A DNA stretch of 64,000 bases from Candidatus Galacturonatibacter soehngenii (lineage in GTDB: Bacteria; Bacillota; Clostridia; Lachnospirales; Lachnospiraceae), in assembly GCF_008830185.1 (NCBI RefSeq), contig NZ_WAGX01000005.1, positions 1,364,001-1,428,000 of the forward strand, written 5' to 3'. Within the stretch, counting starts at the first letter, position 1, and each line of letters opens with the position of its first letter. The translations under genes and the position numbers were made by a program. Positions 46,263 to 56,313 of the stretch are shown here, in pieces. The notes under the pieces were generated by a model. It did not search any database. It was not told the DNA's origin and saw nothing but the letters and a program-made list of their open reading frames with translations.

Positions 46263-48048
46263 AATTAAGTGCCTCCTTTTGCTGTTCTTTGATATATTCT
46301 CTAAACTCACTGCTATTTTTTAATCGATCAAACTCGCCGTATTGATGACGAAATACGGTATCATAATAGCCTCTTTTTTGGATTAATTCTTCATGTGTTC
46401 CTTTTTCTACAATTCTTCCATTATCAAGCACTAAGATAACGTCTGCATCCTTTATGGAGGAAATTCTATGAGCAATGATAAATACTGTCTTTTTATCCTG
46501 TAGTCTAGTTAGTTCTTCTTGAATTCTAGTCTCTGTCTCCATATCAACAGCTGAAGTTGTATCATCTAGTATAATTATGGCAGGATCTGTTAGTAGTGCT
46601 CGCGCAAGAGAAATTCTTTGCTTTTGTCCTCCAGAAAGTCCCATTCCTCTTTCTCCTACAATGGTATCATATCCCTCTGGCATAGCCTTAATAAAGCTAT
46701 CTGCGTTGGCTACCTTTGCTGCCCATTCCACTTCTTCGAAGGAACAATCAGGCCTTCCATATGCAATGTTTCCTTCAATCGTATCGGAAAATAAGAAGAC
46801 ATCTTGCATAGCCATTCCAATGTTTTGACGAAGTGAATATAAGTCCATTTCCTTTACATTAATATCATCAACATAAACATTGCCTTCACTTGCATCGTAA
46901 AAACGACATAATAAGTTCATAAGCGTAGATTTACCTGCTCCTGTTGCTCCAATAATTCCAACGGTCTGCCCAGGCTTAATTTCAAAGCTTACATCATTTA
47001 ATATATCTTCATCATCTGCGTTGTAGGTCACATGCTCAAAACGTACGCTGCCCTTTAAATGCTTCTTTACGATTGCATTACTTGGCTTTTTAATATCAGG
47101 TTCGTGGCTGATGGTTGAAAATATTTTCTCTAGTGAAGTCATAAATCGTTGTATATCATTAATAAGCCACCCAGCAGTGCGAAGTGGTGTCGTAAGCATC
47201 CAAAGATACCCACTCATGGTTACCATATTTCCTAATGTCATTTGTTCATTGATTACCATAATTGCTCCAGGAAGCATCAAAAGAAAAGTTAAGACATTTG
47301 ATAAAAATTCAAAAACAGGGATGTATTTCGCCCAAATCACAGCACCTTCTAATTGTACCTCTTTAAAGCTATCATTTTCTTTATCAAACTTTTCTATTTC
47401 GTAATCTTCTTTGGCAAATGCTTTTACAACTCGGTTACCACTGATGTTTTCTTGTGCAAAGGAATTTAGCCTTGAAAACATTAGCCTGCTTTTAATAAAT
47501 GCAGGTTTAATATTTTTTACCTGAAAATATGTAGTAAGGGCAGTAAACGGCAAAACTAAAATCATCATAAATGCCATTTTAATATTAACGGTAAACATCA
47601 TAATAAGAGCAAAACAAAATACAAATATGGATTCTACTGTCGCATAGATTACATGGGCAATAAAATGTCTGATTGCATCCATATCTCCTGTTTGTCTTGA
47701 CATTAAATCTCCCGTCCGATTCTTATTATAAAAATTAAAATCTTGTAACAGTAAACGCTTATATACCGAATCTCTTAAGCTATAAAGCGTACCCTGTGAT
47801 GCCTTTTCCATACTCATAATCATAACGAATCGAATTCCACTTCGTAGCAAGGTAGTAGCTACTAGTAGCAAAATAAGTTTTGGTAACAGTGAAACATTTC
47901 CTTGCTTCATTACCAAATCAACAATTGAACCTGATACCTTTGGATTAATCACTGCCAGTGCCGAGGCAATTGGTATAATTGTTAGTCCAATGATAATGTA
48001 TCTGGCGTGTTTTCTTAAATGTGAGTAAAACCACTTATATGGTGTCAT
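46255..48048 (-). CDS. Heterodimeric ABC exporter, degenerate-site half
   Basis: 597 residues, six membrane helices and an ABC domain. Walker A is GATGAGKSTL and the signature LSGGQKQRISLARALL, but Walker B ends ILDDTTSAVDMETE, with Asp in place of the catalytic Glu; this is the hallmark of the non-catalytic site in heterodimeric exporters. The H-loop is IIAHRISS. It overlaps the next gene by 8 bases. Substrates are unknown; multidrug export is the usual role of this group. Confidence 0.93.
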   Translation of the reverse strand: MTPYKWFYSHLRKHARYIIIGLTIIPIASALAVINPKVSGSIVDLVMKQGNVSLLPKLILLLVATTLLRSGIRFVMIMSMEKASQGTLYSLRDSVYKRLLLQDFNFYNKNRTGDLMSRQTGDMDAIRHFIAHVIYATVESIFVFCFALIMMFTVNIKMAFMMILVLPFTALTTYFQVKNIKPAFIKSRLMFSRLNSFAQENISGNRVVKAFAKEDYEIEKFDKENDSFKEVQLEGAVIWAKYIPVFEFLSNVLTFLLMLPGAIMVINEQMTLGNMVTMSGYLWMLTTPLRTAGWLINDIQRFMTSLEKIFSTISHEPDIKKPSNAIVKKHLKGSVRFEHVTYNADDEDILNDVSFEIKPGQTVGIIGATGAGKSTLMNLLCRFYDASEGNVYVDDINVKEMDLYSLRQNIGMAMQDVFLFSDTIEGNIAYGRPDCSFEEVEWAAKVANADSFIKAMPEGYDTIVGERGMGLSGGQKQRISLARALLTDPAIIILDDTTSAVDMETETRIQEELTRLQDKKTVFIIAHRISSIKDADVILVLDNGRIVEKGTHEELIQKRGYYDTVFRHQYGEFDRLKNSSEFREYIKEQQKEALNYG

Positions 48049-48192
48049 AACCTTATCCCCTTCTTAATAAAATAAATAAATTTACTTTTCTATCATCTTT
48101 CATTGCCATTGGAGTATATCGAAATTTATAACAAAATAAAATGTACTTTTCGACACACATGATGTATATTATTATAAAGAAGCTAGTAGAAA

Positions 48193-48215
48193 TTGATATA
48201 CATTTTATGTATCAA
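48193..48215. promoter_or_regulatory. Imperfect palindrome between the exporter and AraC genes
   Basis: TTGATATACA (48193-48202) is nearly mirrored by TGTATCAA (48208-48215). It lies 31 bases before the AraC-type start and 145 before the exporter start, a plausible operator for the regulator. This is position-based inference. Confidence 0.35.
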
Positions 48216-48245
48216 ATGTTTTCATTCACACAAACGGAGGAAATT

Positions 48246-49100
48246 ATGTGCGACTGCAGATTCGACATTACTTACAATGACCTCAATCCCACAATACTGT
48301 TTGTTAGCAAGGGGAAAATGACAAAGAACTCTCGTTATCACAACCACGACTTTACAGAAATTACCTTTATTTTATCCGGAAAAGGACAGTACTTTGTAGA
48401 AGGTAATACTTATGATGTTTCAGCGGGCGATTTATTAATCTGTAATTCGGGCGTGAATCATAATAACATTGTAATAAATGAAAAAGAACCTACTACTGAG
48501 TTTTTCGTAGGTTTTACCAATTTTCACTTTAAGAATATGCCAAGTAATGTAATTTCATTAAAGAATGGAGATTACATTATGCATACGAATAATAAGCTTC
48601 GCCAAGAACTTACCAAATATTGTTATGCTATGCTTGCAGAAAATGAAACTAATCAAGCTGGAAAGTACTTTATGATAAAAGCGAATTTAATCCAATTTCT
48701 GTTGCATATCATACGCCAAAACATAGAGCCTTGCCCACCTCAAGCAGGGTATCATTTTGATAGTCATCATAAGAATGATGTGGTAAATCAAATCATTTCC
48801 TATTTGGATACACATTACAATGAGAAAATCTCTTTGGATGCGATTGCTCAAAATATGTATTTAAGCTCTGTGTACATATCAAAGATTTTTAAGGATGAAA
48901 CTGGAGAATCACCCATTAATTATTTGATTAAAATAAGGCTTGAAAAAGCAAAAGAAATGCTTGTTTCCTTAAAATCAGACAGTGTAAAAGAAATTGCTAC
49001 TTTGGTAGGCTATGAGGATGTATATCATTTTAGTAAGCTATTTAAGAAATATTATGGAATGTCACCATTGCATTATAGAAAAAACTTTATTCGTTCGTAG
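48246..49100 (+). CDS. AraC-family regulator with cupin sensor domain
   Basis: 284 residues from the ATG at 48246, which has CGGAGG six bases upstream; a longer reading from 48141 has no site. The N-terminal cupin (about 25-100) shows SRYHNHDFTEITFILSGKG and GDLLICNSGVNHNN, a sugar- or small-molecule-binding fold. The C-terminal AraC domain has two helix-turn-helix units: ISLDAIAQNMYLSSVYISKI and VKEIATLVGYEDVYHFSKLF, ending in GMSPLHYRK. It is divergent from the ABC exporter pair and may control it. Confidence 0.9.
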   Translation: MCDCRFDITYNDLNPTILFVSKGKMTKNSRYHNHDFTEITFILSGKGQYFVEGNTYDVSAGDLLICNSGVNHNNIVINEKEPTTEFFVGFTNFHFKNMPSNVISLKNGDYIMHTNNKLRQELTKYCYAMLAENETNQAGKYFMIKANLIQFLLHIIRQNIEPCPPQAGYHFDSHHKNDVVNQIISYLDTHYNEKISLDAIAQNMYLSSVYISKIFKDETGESPINYLIKIRLEKAKEMLVSLKSDSVKEIATLVGYEDVYHFSKLFKKYYGMSPLHYRKNFIRS

Positions 49101-49221
49101 GTTAAGTGATATATAGGTATATATGGGGTAGGTGCAAAGCATTTACCCTTTTAATTATTAATATAGGTTATAGGTACTACGAATGCTCCTATAAAAATAA
49201 TTAAAATAACTCATAAACCGT

Positions 49222-49250
49222 TTGAGAAACCTTACATGAAATGTTATAAT
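49222..49250 (+). promoter_or_regulatory. Promoter of the conserved small protein gene
   Basis: TTGAGA (49222-49227) and a perfect TATAAT (49245-49250) are separated by 17 bases. The start codon follows about 80 bases on. Confidence 0.7.
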
Positions 49251-49331
49251 TAATGATGCAAGTTCAAATAATTTATATTAAGATAAAATATTTTGGATAC
49301 TTTATTTAATATGCGAAAGGACCCTTTGTTT

Positions 49332-49598
49332 ATGTTTCGATTATGGGCTAAAATATATTCTAATAACCGTCTTATAAAAGACATTACTATAGAAAATGAT
49401 TCAAACGATACTCGTACCCACAAAATCTTTCACGGGTTGGAACAAATTTGTTATGACTTTGACCTTAGTAAACCAATTTGGTTGGAATCAAACATCAATG
49501 AATTCAAACGCCATAGCAAAGTGCGCTTTTCAAAAGATTCTTTCGTTGATGAAATTGATTTTGATTTTCTTGAAATCCAAGTGATTGAAGAGGATTAA
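49332..49598 (+). CDS. Conserved hypothetical protein of Clostridia
   Basis: 88 residues from the ATG at 49332, chosen because AAAGGA lies 11 bases upstream and the sequence begins MFRLWAKIY, as I recall for relatives; longer readings start at 49311 or a TTG at 49293. It has SNDTRTHKIFHGLEQICYDF and KPIWLESNINEFKRHSKVRF, then an acidic end with FLEIQVIEED. I recall this as a widespread small clostridial protein, but its function is unknown. It is cytoplasmic, with no metal motif. The next gene starts 160 bases on. Confidence 0.75.
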   Translation: MFRLWAKIYSNNRLIKDITIENDSNDTRTHKIFHGLEQICYDFDLSKPIWLESNINEFKRHSKVRFSKDSFVDEIDFDFLEIQVIEED

Positions 49599-49758
49599 TT
49601 CCATTTGTGAGTGCAAGGCATTATCCATTTAAGAAATTTAATGTATTATATTTAAATCATTTATTATCTCGATCGTTACCATATCTTTTACTTGGTGCGA
49701 GTGGTTATAATGAAATCTACTATTAAGCAGTTGTTTCATATTACAGGGGTGTGTATTA

Positions 49759-51537
49759 ATGCAGAATATTTCTTTTCATTCAATTTCAGAATCAAGGATT
49801 CCTATCGCCATTACCGACCTAAATCTTACTCTTCAGTATGGAAATAAATCTTTGTATACCTTAATTGGGAATGATTTATTTTATTCCATTTATAAAGTTG
49901 TGCTTCCTTCAGACCGCACGCGGTTATCTGAATGCATTCATAATATCTCTATCACCAAGTCTGTTACTGATATTTTTTCTATTTTATACAGTGATAATGA
50001 ATATCATCACATGCTACTTAATTTTACTTATATTAAGAATAATAAATTAATTAAAATAGAGTTTCAATATCTATCCGACATCATCAATGAACATTCCAAG
50101 CTTGAATTTGATTTGATAAAATATCGTACTTTATTTACTTTGGTTGGTGATAAAATATTTGAGTACCAGCCCGAAACCAATCATTTTAAATTTTACTGGA
50201 TAAACGAAAAACAAAATATATTGCTATTTAATGGGGATTTAACTATCTGGAAGGATGACATGATGAAACAGGAGCGGATTGCAAGGGAAGACCTTTCTGT
50301 TTTTTTAGAATTTTGCCAGTCCTTAGTAGAATCTATGAAAAACTTTGAATACCAGATATCTTGTAGTATACTTTCCAATGGTGAGATTTTTGAAACAACG
50401 AAACTAAAAGGAATTACACTAAAAGACCATAATGATAAAAAAATTGTAATTGGGGTCTGTCTTCCTTTTAATACCATACATAATACCAAGGAAAATCATT
50501 TTATTGATAATTTGTATAAAGATGAGTTGACTGGACTTTTAAATAAACGCGAAATTAAAAGTTATGCACAGAACCTATTAAGACAACAACCTGATCACAA
50601 TATATATCTTTTCATTATGGATTTGGACAACTTTAAACAATGCAACGACATGTTTGGGCATATGTTTGGAGATGAGATCTTAAAGGCGGTATCAACCATT
50701 TTGAAAAATACGATACAACAGCATGGTGTGGCTGGTCGCATTGGAGGAGATGAATTTCTTGTTATTTTGGAAGATGTCGATTCCGAAAAGCTTCTTCGAA
50801 ATATGCTTCGTTCCATCCGTGCAAACATACAATGGTTATATAAAGAAAAGTTGGCTGCCTTTCAGCTTGGCTGTTCTATGGGCGTTGCGTGCTATCCAAA
50901 AGACGCTTCCGACTATGATACACTTTTTAAATTGGCGGATTATTCCTTATACCTTGCTAAAAACAAGGGAAAGAGTCGCTACATTATCTATGATTCAAAA
51001 CTACATGGGTTGGTAAACTGTAATGGGAATGATAACTCCATTTTGACTCAAAACATTCCATTTCAAACAACCGTAACTCTTTTGGATGTGCAAAAGAAAA
51101 TATTTTTGTTATATACAAAGGGTAAGCCTGTCATACCAGAGATATTTCAGGTGATAAAGGAATTCTATAAATTACATAACATCGTAATATATATCCCTAA
51201 TTTATCGTATGCTGATGTTGATTCCCTCAACAGCAATACTTTGGTTTATATGCCCATGATGTTTTACGAAGACTATTTGTCACAATTTATTGAAACAAGT
51301 ACCTATTGCGTTACAAATATTAAGAACATTGAATTTACTTACAGCAAAATATATCATTATTTTTCTAATCTTTCCTCAACGTCTTACTTTCAATGTTTGA
51401 TGATAGAACCAAGCAATCATCAAATAAATGGAATTATTAGTTATGAACATTCCAGTGTCCATTATTCATGGTCAAATGATACAAGGCAGCTACTTGCTTT
51501 GATAAGCTCTATGGTAAATGCCATATTATTTACTTAA
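49759..51537 (+). CDS. Diguanylate cyclase (GGDEF) with N-terminal PAS-like and C-terminal extra domain
   Basis: 592 residues, no membrane segment. Residues 1-130 look PAS-like (ITDLNLTLQYGNKSLYTLIG), and 130-250 may be a second such module. The GGDEF domain starts at DELTGLLNKREIK (about 255) with MDLDNFKQCNDMFGHMFGD and the intact signature GGDEF at 329-333. The RxxD inhibitory site usual five residues ahead of it is absent (HGVAGRIGGDEF). A further 170 residues follow, of GAF-like size and unknown role. It should make c-di-GMP. AGGGGTG precedes the ATG. Confidence 0.92.
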   Translation: MQNISFHSISESRIPIAITDLNLTLQYGNKSLYTLIGNDLFYSIYKVVLPSDRTRLSECIHNISITKSVTDIFSILYSDNEYHHMLLNFTYIKNNKLIKIEFQYLSDIINEHSKLEFDLIKYRTLFTLVGDKIFEYQPETNHFKFYWINEKQNILLFNGDLTIWKDDMMKQERIAREDLSVFLEFCQSLVESMKNFEYQISCSILSNGEIFETTKLKGITLKDHNDKKIVIGVCLPFNTIHNTKENHFIDNLYKDELTGLLNKREIKSYAQNLLRQQPDHNIYLFIMDLDNFKQCNDMFGHMFGDEILKAVSTILKNTIQQHGVAGRIGGDEFLVILEDVDSEKLLRNMLRSIRANIQWLYKEKLAAFQLGCSMGVACYPKDASDYDTLFKLADYSLYLAKNKGKSRYIIYDSKLHGLVNCNGNDNSILTQNIPFQTTVTLLDVQKKIFLLYTKGKPVIPEIFQVIKEFYKLHNIVIYIPNLSYADVDSLNSNTLVYMPMMFYEDYLSQFIETSTYCVTNIKNIEFTYSKIYHYFSNLSSTSYFQCLMIEPSNHQINGIISYEHSSVHYSWSNDTRQLLALISSMVNAILFT

Positions 51538-51573
51538 AAACACAGAGTATCAAATACGATACCCTGTGTTTTT
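51536..51573. terminator. Bidirectional terminator between the GGDEF gene and pgi
   Basis: AAAAACACAG plus GTATC (51536-51551) pairs with GATAC plus CTGTGTTTTT (51558-51573), with one mismatch and a 6-base loop. Both sides have T runs, so it serves both convergent genes. Confidence 0.9.
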
Positions 51574-51581
51574 ATTTTAAT

Positions 51582-52931
51582 CTATAATCTTTTTAAAAGC
51601 TCTTCTCTTTCTTTTTCAAATCCAGGCTTACCAAGTAGGGCAAACATATTCTTTTTGTAGCTTTCTACACCTGGTTGGTCAAATGGATTTACTCCTAATA
51701 AATATCCACTCACACCGCAAGCAAATTCAAAGAAATAGAATAATTCACCTAAATAAAATTCATTTTGCTCTGGAATGTGAACTAACAGATTTGGTACATC
51801 ACCATCTGTATGTGCTAAAATGGTTCCATTCATAGCACTTTTGTTTACAAAGTCAACGCTCTTTCCTGCCAAGTAATTTAATCCATCTAAATCCACTGGC
51901 TCTTCTTCTAGTAAGATTTCACACTGAGATTTTTCTACATTCAATACAGTTTCGAACATTATTCTTGCTCCGTCTTGAATGAATTGTCCCATAGAATGTA
52001 AGTCCGTGGTCAAATCTACAGCCGCTGGAAGGATACCTTTTTGGTCTTTTCCTTCACTTTCTCCATATAATTGTTTCCACCATTCAGATATATAATGTAA
52101 GCTAGGTTCATAGTTTGCAACGAACTCTACCTGCTTTCCTTTTCTTAATAAGATATTTCTTACCGCAGCGTATTGTAAAGAATCGTTTTCTTCAAACTTA
52201 TTTTCTAATGCTTTTTTTCTTCCGCTAGCAGCACCTTCCATTAATTTATTAATGTCTGCTCCACTCACTGCGATTGGAAGTAGACCTACTGCTGTTAAAA
52301 CTGAGAATCTTCCTCCAACATCATCTGGAACTACAAAGGTTTCATAGCCTTCTTCTGTTGCTAGTTTTTTTAATGCTCCTTTTGCCTTATCTGTCGTTGC
52401 ATAGATTCTCTTTGAAGCTTCTTCTTTTCCATACTTTTCTTCCAATAGCTTTTTGAATACACGAAATGCAATCGCTGGCTCTGTTGTGGTACCAGATTTA
52501 GAAATTATATTAACGGAGAAATCTTTTCCGTCTAATACATCCATTAAATGTTTGATATAGGTGCTACTGATATTATTTCCAACATAATAAATTTCAGGAG
52601 TTTTTCTGATTTCCTTTGAAACAGAATTATAGAAATTATGTCTTAAAAACTCAATGGCTGCTCTTGCTCCAAGGTAAGATCCACCAATACCAATTACTAA
52701 TAAAACATCGGAGTCTTCTTGTATTTTCTTTGCTGCTTTTTGAATATTTGCAAACTCTTCTTTATCATAATCAACTGGAAGGTCAATCCACCCAAGAAAG
52801 TCATTTCCTGCTCCTTTTCTCGATAACAATTGCTCCTTTGCCGCTTCGGCTAAACCACTCATCATACTAACTTCTGCTTCATTCATAAATGATAAAGCCT
52901 TTGAATAATCAAACGTAACTTTGTTTTCCAT
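51582..52931 (-). CDS. pgi: Glucose-6-phosphate isomerase
   Basis: 449 residues, the short form of Firmicutes. Landmarks: [71 protein letters not shown] with the catalytic Glu, and the His in [11 protein letters not shown]. It interconverts glucose- and fructose-6-phosphate in glycolysis. It stands alone, with a terminator and a good promoter of its own. Confidence 0.98.
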   Translation of the reverse strand: MENKVTFDYSKALSFMNEAEVSMMSGLAEAAKEQLLSRKGAGNDFLGWIDLPVDYDKEEFANIQKAAKKIQEDSDVLLVIGIGGSYLGARAAIEFLRHNFYNSVSKEIRKTPEIYYVGNNISSTYIKHLMDVLDGKDFSVNIISKSGTTTEPAIAFRVFKKLLEEKYGKEEASKRIYATTDKAKGALKKLATEEGYETFVVPDDVGGRFSVLTAVGLLPIAVSGADINKLMEGAASGRKKALENKFEENDSLQYAAVRNILLRKGKQVEFVANYEPSLHYISEWWKQLYGESEGKDQKGILPAAVDLTTDLHSMGQFIQDGARIMFETVLNVEKSQCEILLEEEPVDLDGLNYLAGKSVDFVNKSAMNGTILAHTDGDVPNLLVHIPEQNEFYLGELFYFFEFACGVSGYLLGVNPFDQPGVESYKKNMFALLGKPGFEKEREELLKRL

Positions 52932-52995
52932 TTGTACACACTCCTTTATATCTTTCAGTTGAATCTTATCCGCACTCTTACAACTACTCTAATAC

Positions 52996-53024
52996 AATAA
53001 AAATAGTTGTGATAAATTTGTCAA
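52996..53024 (-). promoter_or_regulatory. Promoter of pgi
   Basis: On the minus strand a perfect -35 TTGACA (53019-53024) and a weak -10 TTTATT (52996-53001) are 17 bases apart, 64 bases before the start codon. Confidence 0.5.
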
Positions 53025-53054
53025 TCTTTATTGTAGCAAAGTAGTTCCATGAAA

Positions 53055-53774
53055 TCAAGATAAAAATTGACTTATTACATCCTCTATGATTGCTTCTGCG
53101 TTACTTTGAGATTCTTCCACAGACTCTGTCTTTTTATTTTTTTCTTTTTTCTGATAACGCAAAAGAATTTCATTGTCTTCCTTTTTGTTTTCTCGTATTA
53201 CTGGAATGTCTTCTATTATTTCTCTTTCTTCTTCTGTGACTGCACCTGTTTTTACTGTGTCATGGGTGAGATGATTTTGCAACGAATTTTCAAAAAAATC
53301 AATTAAATTTGTATATACTATATTTTTTTTATGCCCTGTATCTAAGATCACTTCTGCTAGCTTTAATGTTAAAATTGCTCCAATTCCATATATCTCATAC
53401 GAGGATCCTATTTTTACACTATATCCTTCTACATAGCAAATGAGTCCGCTTACAATACCAAACGTTCCACATAGCCAACCAAGCACAATAGGTATGCGAT
53501 GCAATTGGTACATGCTAATACCACCTACTCTGTGCTTGTACATATATTTATCTACAAATATATTGACATTATTAACACCAAGATTTAATTTATAACAGTT
53601 TTCAAATTTTAACTTCATCTGCTTTATCAACTTGTTTTTAGAAGCTGGAATATTTTCCGATTCCTCCATTAACTTAACATAAAAAAATGTTTGTATTACT
53701 TTGATTACAACAGCAAATACAGTGGCAATAATAATACCATATTTGATAAAATCCCCTTTTAATATTTCTTCCAA
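53055..53774 (-). CDS. Membrane protein of unknown function
   Basis: About 239 residues from a TTG at 53774, supported by AAGGGG nine bases upstream; an ATG at 53831 gives 258 residues but has no ribosome site and lies close to a TATAAT. A first membrane helix lies near the start (YGIIIATVFAVVIKVIQTFF), and two more in the middle (PIVLGWLCGTFGIVSGLICY and IYGIGAILTLKLAEVIL). The C-terminal third is strongly charged (KKEDNEILLRYQKKEKNKK) and probably cytoplasmic and flexible. No domain is recognised. Confidence 0.7.
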   Translation of the reverse strand: MEEILKGDFIKYGIIIATVFAVVIKVIQTFFYVKLMEESENIPASKNKLIKQMKLKFENCYKLNLGVNNVNIFVDKYMYKHRVGGISMYQLHRIPIVLGWLCGTFGIVSGLICYVEGYSVKIGSSYEIYGIGAILTLKLAEVILDTGHKKNIVYTNLIDFFENSLQNHLTHDTVKTGAVTEEEREIIEDIPVIRENKKEDNEILLRYQKKEKNKKTESVEESQSNAEAIIEDVISQFLS

Positions 53775-53935
53775 AATAAATATTCCCCTTTCTTTCAATC
53801 TGGCTGCCTCAAATATATATGTATCAACCATATTGGTTTATACAAAATTATAGCTTATCAGGCATAGAAAAAAAAGAGAGGGGAAGGAAAAATCGTTTTA
53901 CAAAAACCTAGTGTTTATAAGGGATTTTGACATTT

Positions 53936-54631
53936 TTATAGTTCTTTAAGCATATTCTCTACTAATATGACGGAATGTTCAATCGCCTTTTTTTCAAAAG
54001 TTGGGTAATCTACAAATGCACTATCATCTGCCTTATCAGAAATGGCTCTTAAAATCACAAAAGGTAACTGATTCAAATATGCTACCTGCGCAATTGAAGC
54101 ACCTTCCATCTCTGTACAATAACCGTGAAAGTTGCTTTCAATTCGCTCCTTTACACTCTTATCTGAAATGAATTGGTCGCCTGTCACCACTCTTCCAATA
54201 TGAGCTTTTATGTCTGGAATTTCTCTTTCACAAACTTTTTTTGCCAATGACACAAGACCTTCATCTGCTATAAATGTAGATGTCTCCATTCTAGGTATCA
54301 CACCAAGTTCATAACCAAATCCCGTGGCATCTACATCATGCTGAATCGCATCACTTGATATTACAATATCTCCGATATCAATTTTATTTTGTAAAGAACC
54401 TGCAATTCCTGTATTGATGACACGACAGATTTTAAAATCATCAACTAATATCTGTGTACACACTGCAGCATTTACTTTACTTATTCCACTTCTAACAATC
54501 ACAACTTCTTTTCCATTTAGAATACCTTTGTAAAATTCCATAGATGCTTTCTTTATTATCGCATCTACCTGCATCTTACTTTTTAAGATATTCACTTCTT
54601 CTTCCATCGCACCGATGATACCTGTTACTCC
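53936..54631 (-). CDS. mtnN: 5'-methylthioadenosine/S-adenosylhomocysteine nucleosidase
   Basis: 231 residues from the ATG at 54631, with AAGGAGAT upstream; a longer reading begins at 54649. It opens with GIIGAMEEEV, carries VINTGIAGSLQNKIDIGDIV and ends with CTEMEGASIAQVAYLN (catalytic Glu and Met-Glu pair) and ISDKAD with the catalytic Asp. The enzyme splits adenine from MTA and SAH, clearing by-products of SAM use; metK is in the same window. It is monocistronic. Confidence 0.95.
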   Translation of the reverse strand, partial: GVTGIIGAMEEEVNILKSKMQVDAIIKKASMEFYKGILNGKEVVIVRSGISKVNAAVCTQILVDDFKICRVINTGIAGSLQNKIDIGDIVISSDAIQHDVDATGFGYELGVIPRMETSTFIADEGLVSLAKKVCEREIPDIKAHIGRVVTGDQFISDKSVKERIESNFHGYCTEMEGASIAQVAYLNQLPFVILRAISDKADDSAFVDYPTFEKKAIEHSVILVENMLKEL

Positions 54632-54844
54632 CATAATAATCTCCTTCATTTTTCAACATACATGATTACTATATTAAGATAGAAATAGTAACGAGTAAGC
54701 AATTTTTTCATATTATTATTGTTATAGTCAGCCATGCCACCTTTTGCAAGCAAGCTTTCATAGTTTTATGTTTACTGCGCATGCCTAGACTGTTACCATT
54801 ATATCAGATTTTTTTTTATTGACCTAGTATAATTAAATAAATTT

Positions 54845-54853
54845 TGCTATACT
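54845..54853 (+). promoter_or_regulatory. Extended -10 promoter of the TSCPD-murG unit
   Basis: TGCTATACT (54845-54853) is an extended -10 element, 29 bases before the start codon. The -35 region is poor, with TTGACC (about 54819) too distant. Confidence 0.45.
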
Positions 54854-54882
54854 TTAAGAAAGTATAAATAGGAGGATTTGAA

Positions 54883-55122
54883 ATGTTATATAAGACATCA
54901 GGAGTCTGCACACGTGAAATCAACTTGGAAATTGAAGACTCTGTTATAAAATCAGTTGAGTTTGTCGGTGGATGTGCTGGAAATACACAAGGTGTTGCAA
55001 GGTTAGTAGAAGGAATGAACGTGAATGAGGCAATCAAGCGTTTAGAGGGTATCAAATGCGGTTCCCGTTCTACTTCATGTCCTGACCAGCTAGCATTGGC
55101 ACTTCGACAGGCTTTAAAATAA
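54883..55122 (+). CDS. TSCPD domain protein (TIGR03905 family)
   Basis: 79 residues, with AGGAGG seven bases before the ATG. It is a single TSCPD domain, with SGVCTREINLEIEDSVIKSV, FVGGCAGNTQGVARLV and the diagnostic RSTSCPDQLALAL near the end. Four Cys residues (C9, C31, C60 and C67, approximate) could bind a metal. This domain also occurs at the C-terminus of vitamin B12-dependent ribonucleotide reductases, but the role of the free-standing form is not settled. It precedes murG by 18 bases. Confidence 0.9.
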   Translation: MLYKTSGVCTREINLEIEDSVIKSVEFVGGCAGNTQGVARLVEGMNVNEAIKRLEGIKCGSRSTSCPDQLALALRQALK

Positions 55123-55140
55123 ATTGGAGGCACCTTTTTC

Positions 55141-56202
55141 ATGAAACGAATCATACTTACCGGTGGCGGAACCGCCGGACATGTAACTCCTAATATAGCT
55201 TTGCTCCCAAAGCTTAAGGAGGCAGGATATGATATAAATTACATTGGTTCCTATGACGGAATTGAAAAAAAACTAATTAACGATTTTAATATACCATATT
55301 ACGGTATCTCCTCTGGAAAACTAAGGCGATATTTTGATGTAAAGAACTTTACAGATCCCTTTAAAGTATTAAAGGGACTAGGTGAGGCATCAAAATTAAT
55401 GAAACAGTTAAAGCCAGATATTGTCTTTTCTAAAGGTGGATTTGTAACCGTACCCGTTGTTTATGCCGCCAAACGTCTTAACATTCCTGTTATCATACAT
55501 GAATCAGACATGACACCAGGGCTTGCAAATAAGCTTTCGCTTCCTTTTACTAGTAAAGTATGCTGCAATTTTCCAGAGACTGTACAATATTTGCCAGAAG
55601 GAAAAGCTGTACTAACTGGATCACCCATTCGCCAAGAGTTGTTATCAGGAAACAAATTAGCTGGTATTAAGCTTTGCGATTTTACTGTAAACAAACCTAT
55701 TATTATGGTGATTGGCGGAAGTATGGGCGCTGTTGCAGTAAATCAAGCGGTTCGCAGTGCACTTCCAAAACTATTGGAGAATTATCAAATAGTACATTTA
55801 TGCGGTAAAGGAAAGCTTGATGCGTCCTTAGCAAATAAAAAGGGATATGTTCAGTTTGAATATGTCAAAGAAGAATTAAAAGATTTATTTGCTATGACAG
55901 ATGTAGTGATATCTAGAGCAGGTGCAAATGCTATTTGTGAACTGCTTGCTTTGAAAAAGCCAAATATATTAATTCCACTTTCTGCCGCTGCAAGTAGAGG
56001 CGATCAGATACTTAATGCGAAGTCTTTTGAAAAACAAGGATTTAGTTTGGTGATACAGGAAGAGTCCGTAACGGATGAACTTTTGATTCGCTCTATTGAT
56101 GAGTTATATCAAAACAAATCAAAATACGTAGAGGCTATGTCTAAAAGTAAGCAGGCAGATTCCATTGATGTAATTGTGAAATTAATACAATCTCTCTCAT
56201 AA
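55141..56202 (+). CDS. murG: UDP-N-acetylglucosamine:lipid II transferase MurG
   Basis: 353 residues. The N-terminal [18 protein letters not shown] loop, the central [15 protein letters not shown] and [13 protein letters not shown], the second [11 protein letters not shown] loop and the C-terminal [20 protein letters not shown] are all MurG landmarks. It adds GlcNAc to lipid I on the inner membrane face, the last cytoplasmic step of wall synthesis. It lies outside the usual mur/fts cluster, behind a TSCPD gene. A GGAGG site precedes the ATG. Confidence 0.96.
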   Translation: MKRIILTGGGTAGHVTPNIALLPKLKEAGYDINYIGSYDGIEKKLINDFNIPYYGISSGKLRRYFDVKNFTDPFKVLKGLGEASKLMKQLKPDIVFSKGGFVTVPVVYAAKRLNIPVIIHESDMTPGLANKLSLPFTSKVCCNFPETVQYLPEGKAVLTGSPIRQELLSGNKLAGIKLCDFTVNKPIIMVIGGSMGAVAVNQAVRSALPKLLENYQIVHLCGKGKLDASLANKKGYVQFEYVKEELKDLFAMTDVVISRAGANAICELLALKKPNILIPLSAAASRGDQILNAKSFEKQGFSLVIQEESVTDELLIRSIDELYQNKSKYVEAMSKSKQADSIDVIVKLIQSLS

Positions 56203-56220
56203 TACAATTATGCTCTTGTC

Positions 56221-56262
56221 TAATCAATGCGGATTGAAATTTCTTTCAATCCGCATTGATTA
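56221..56262. terminator. Perfect 19-bp bidirectional terminator between murG and the HIT gene
   Basis: Bases 56221-56239 are the exact reverse complement of 56244-56262, with a 4-base loop. It lies between convergent genes and has AT-rich flanks; no long T run follows on either side. Confidence 0.8.
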
Positions 56263-56313
56263 AATCAAGACATGGTATCTCTATTTACCACTACTTTACC
56301 TAAGTACGTTCGT

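Noticed and set aside
49706-49711. TATAAT upstream of the GGDEF gene as a sigma-A promoter
   Set aside because: There is no acceptable -35 at 16-18 bases upstream; it may still work with another factor, so it was not listed.
54816-55154. Open frame on the minus strand opposite the TSCPD gene (112 residues)
   Set aside because: It covers the TSCPD gene and its promoter on the other strand, and the plus-strand gene has a recognised family and an AGGAGG site.
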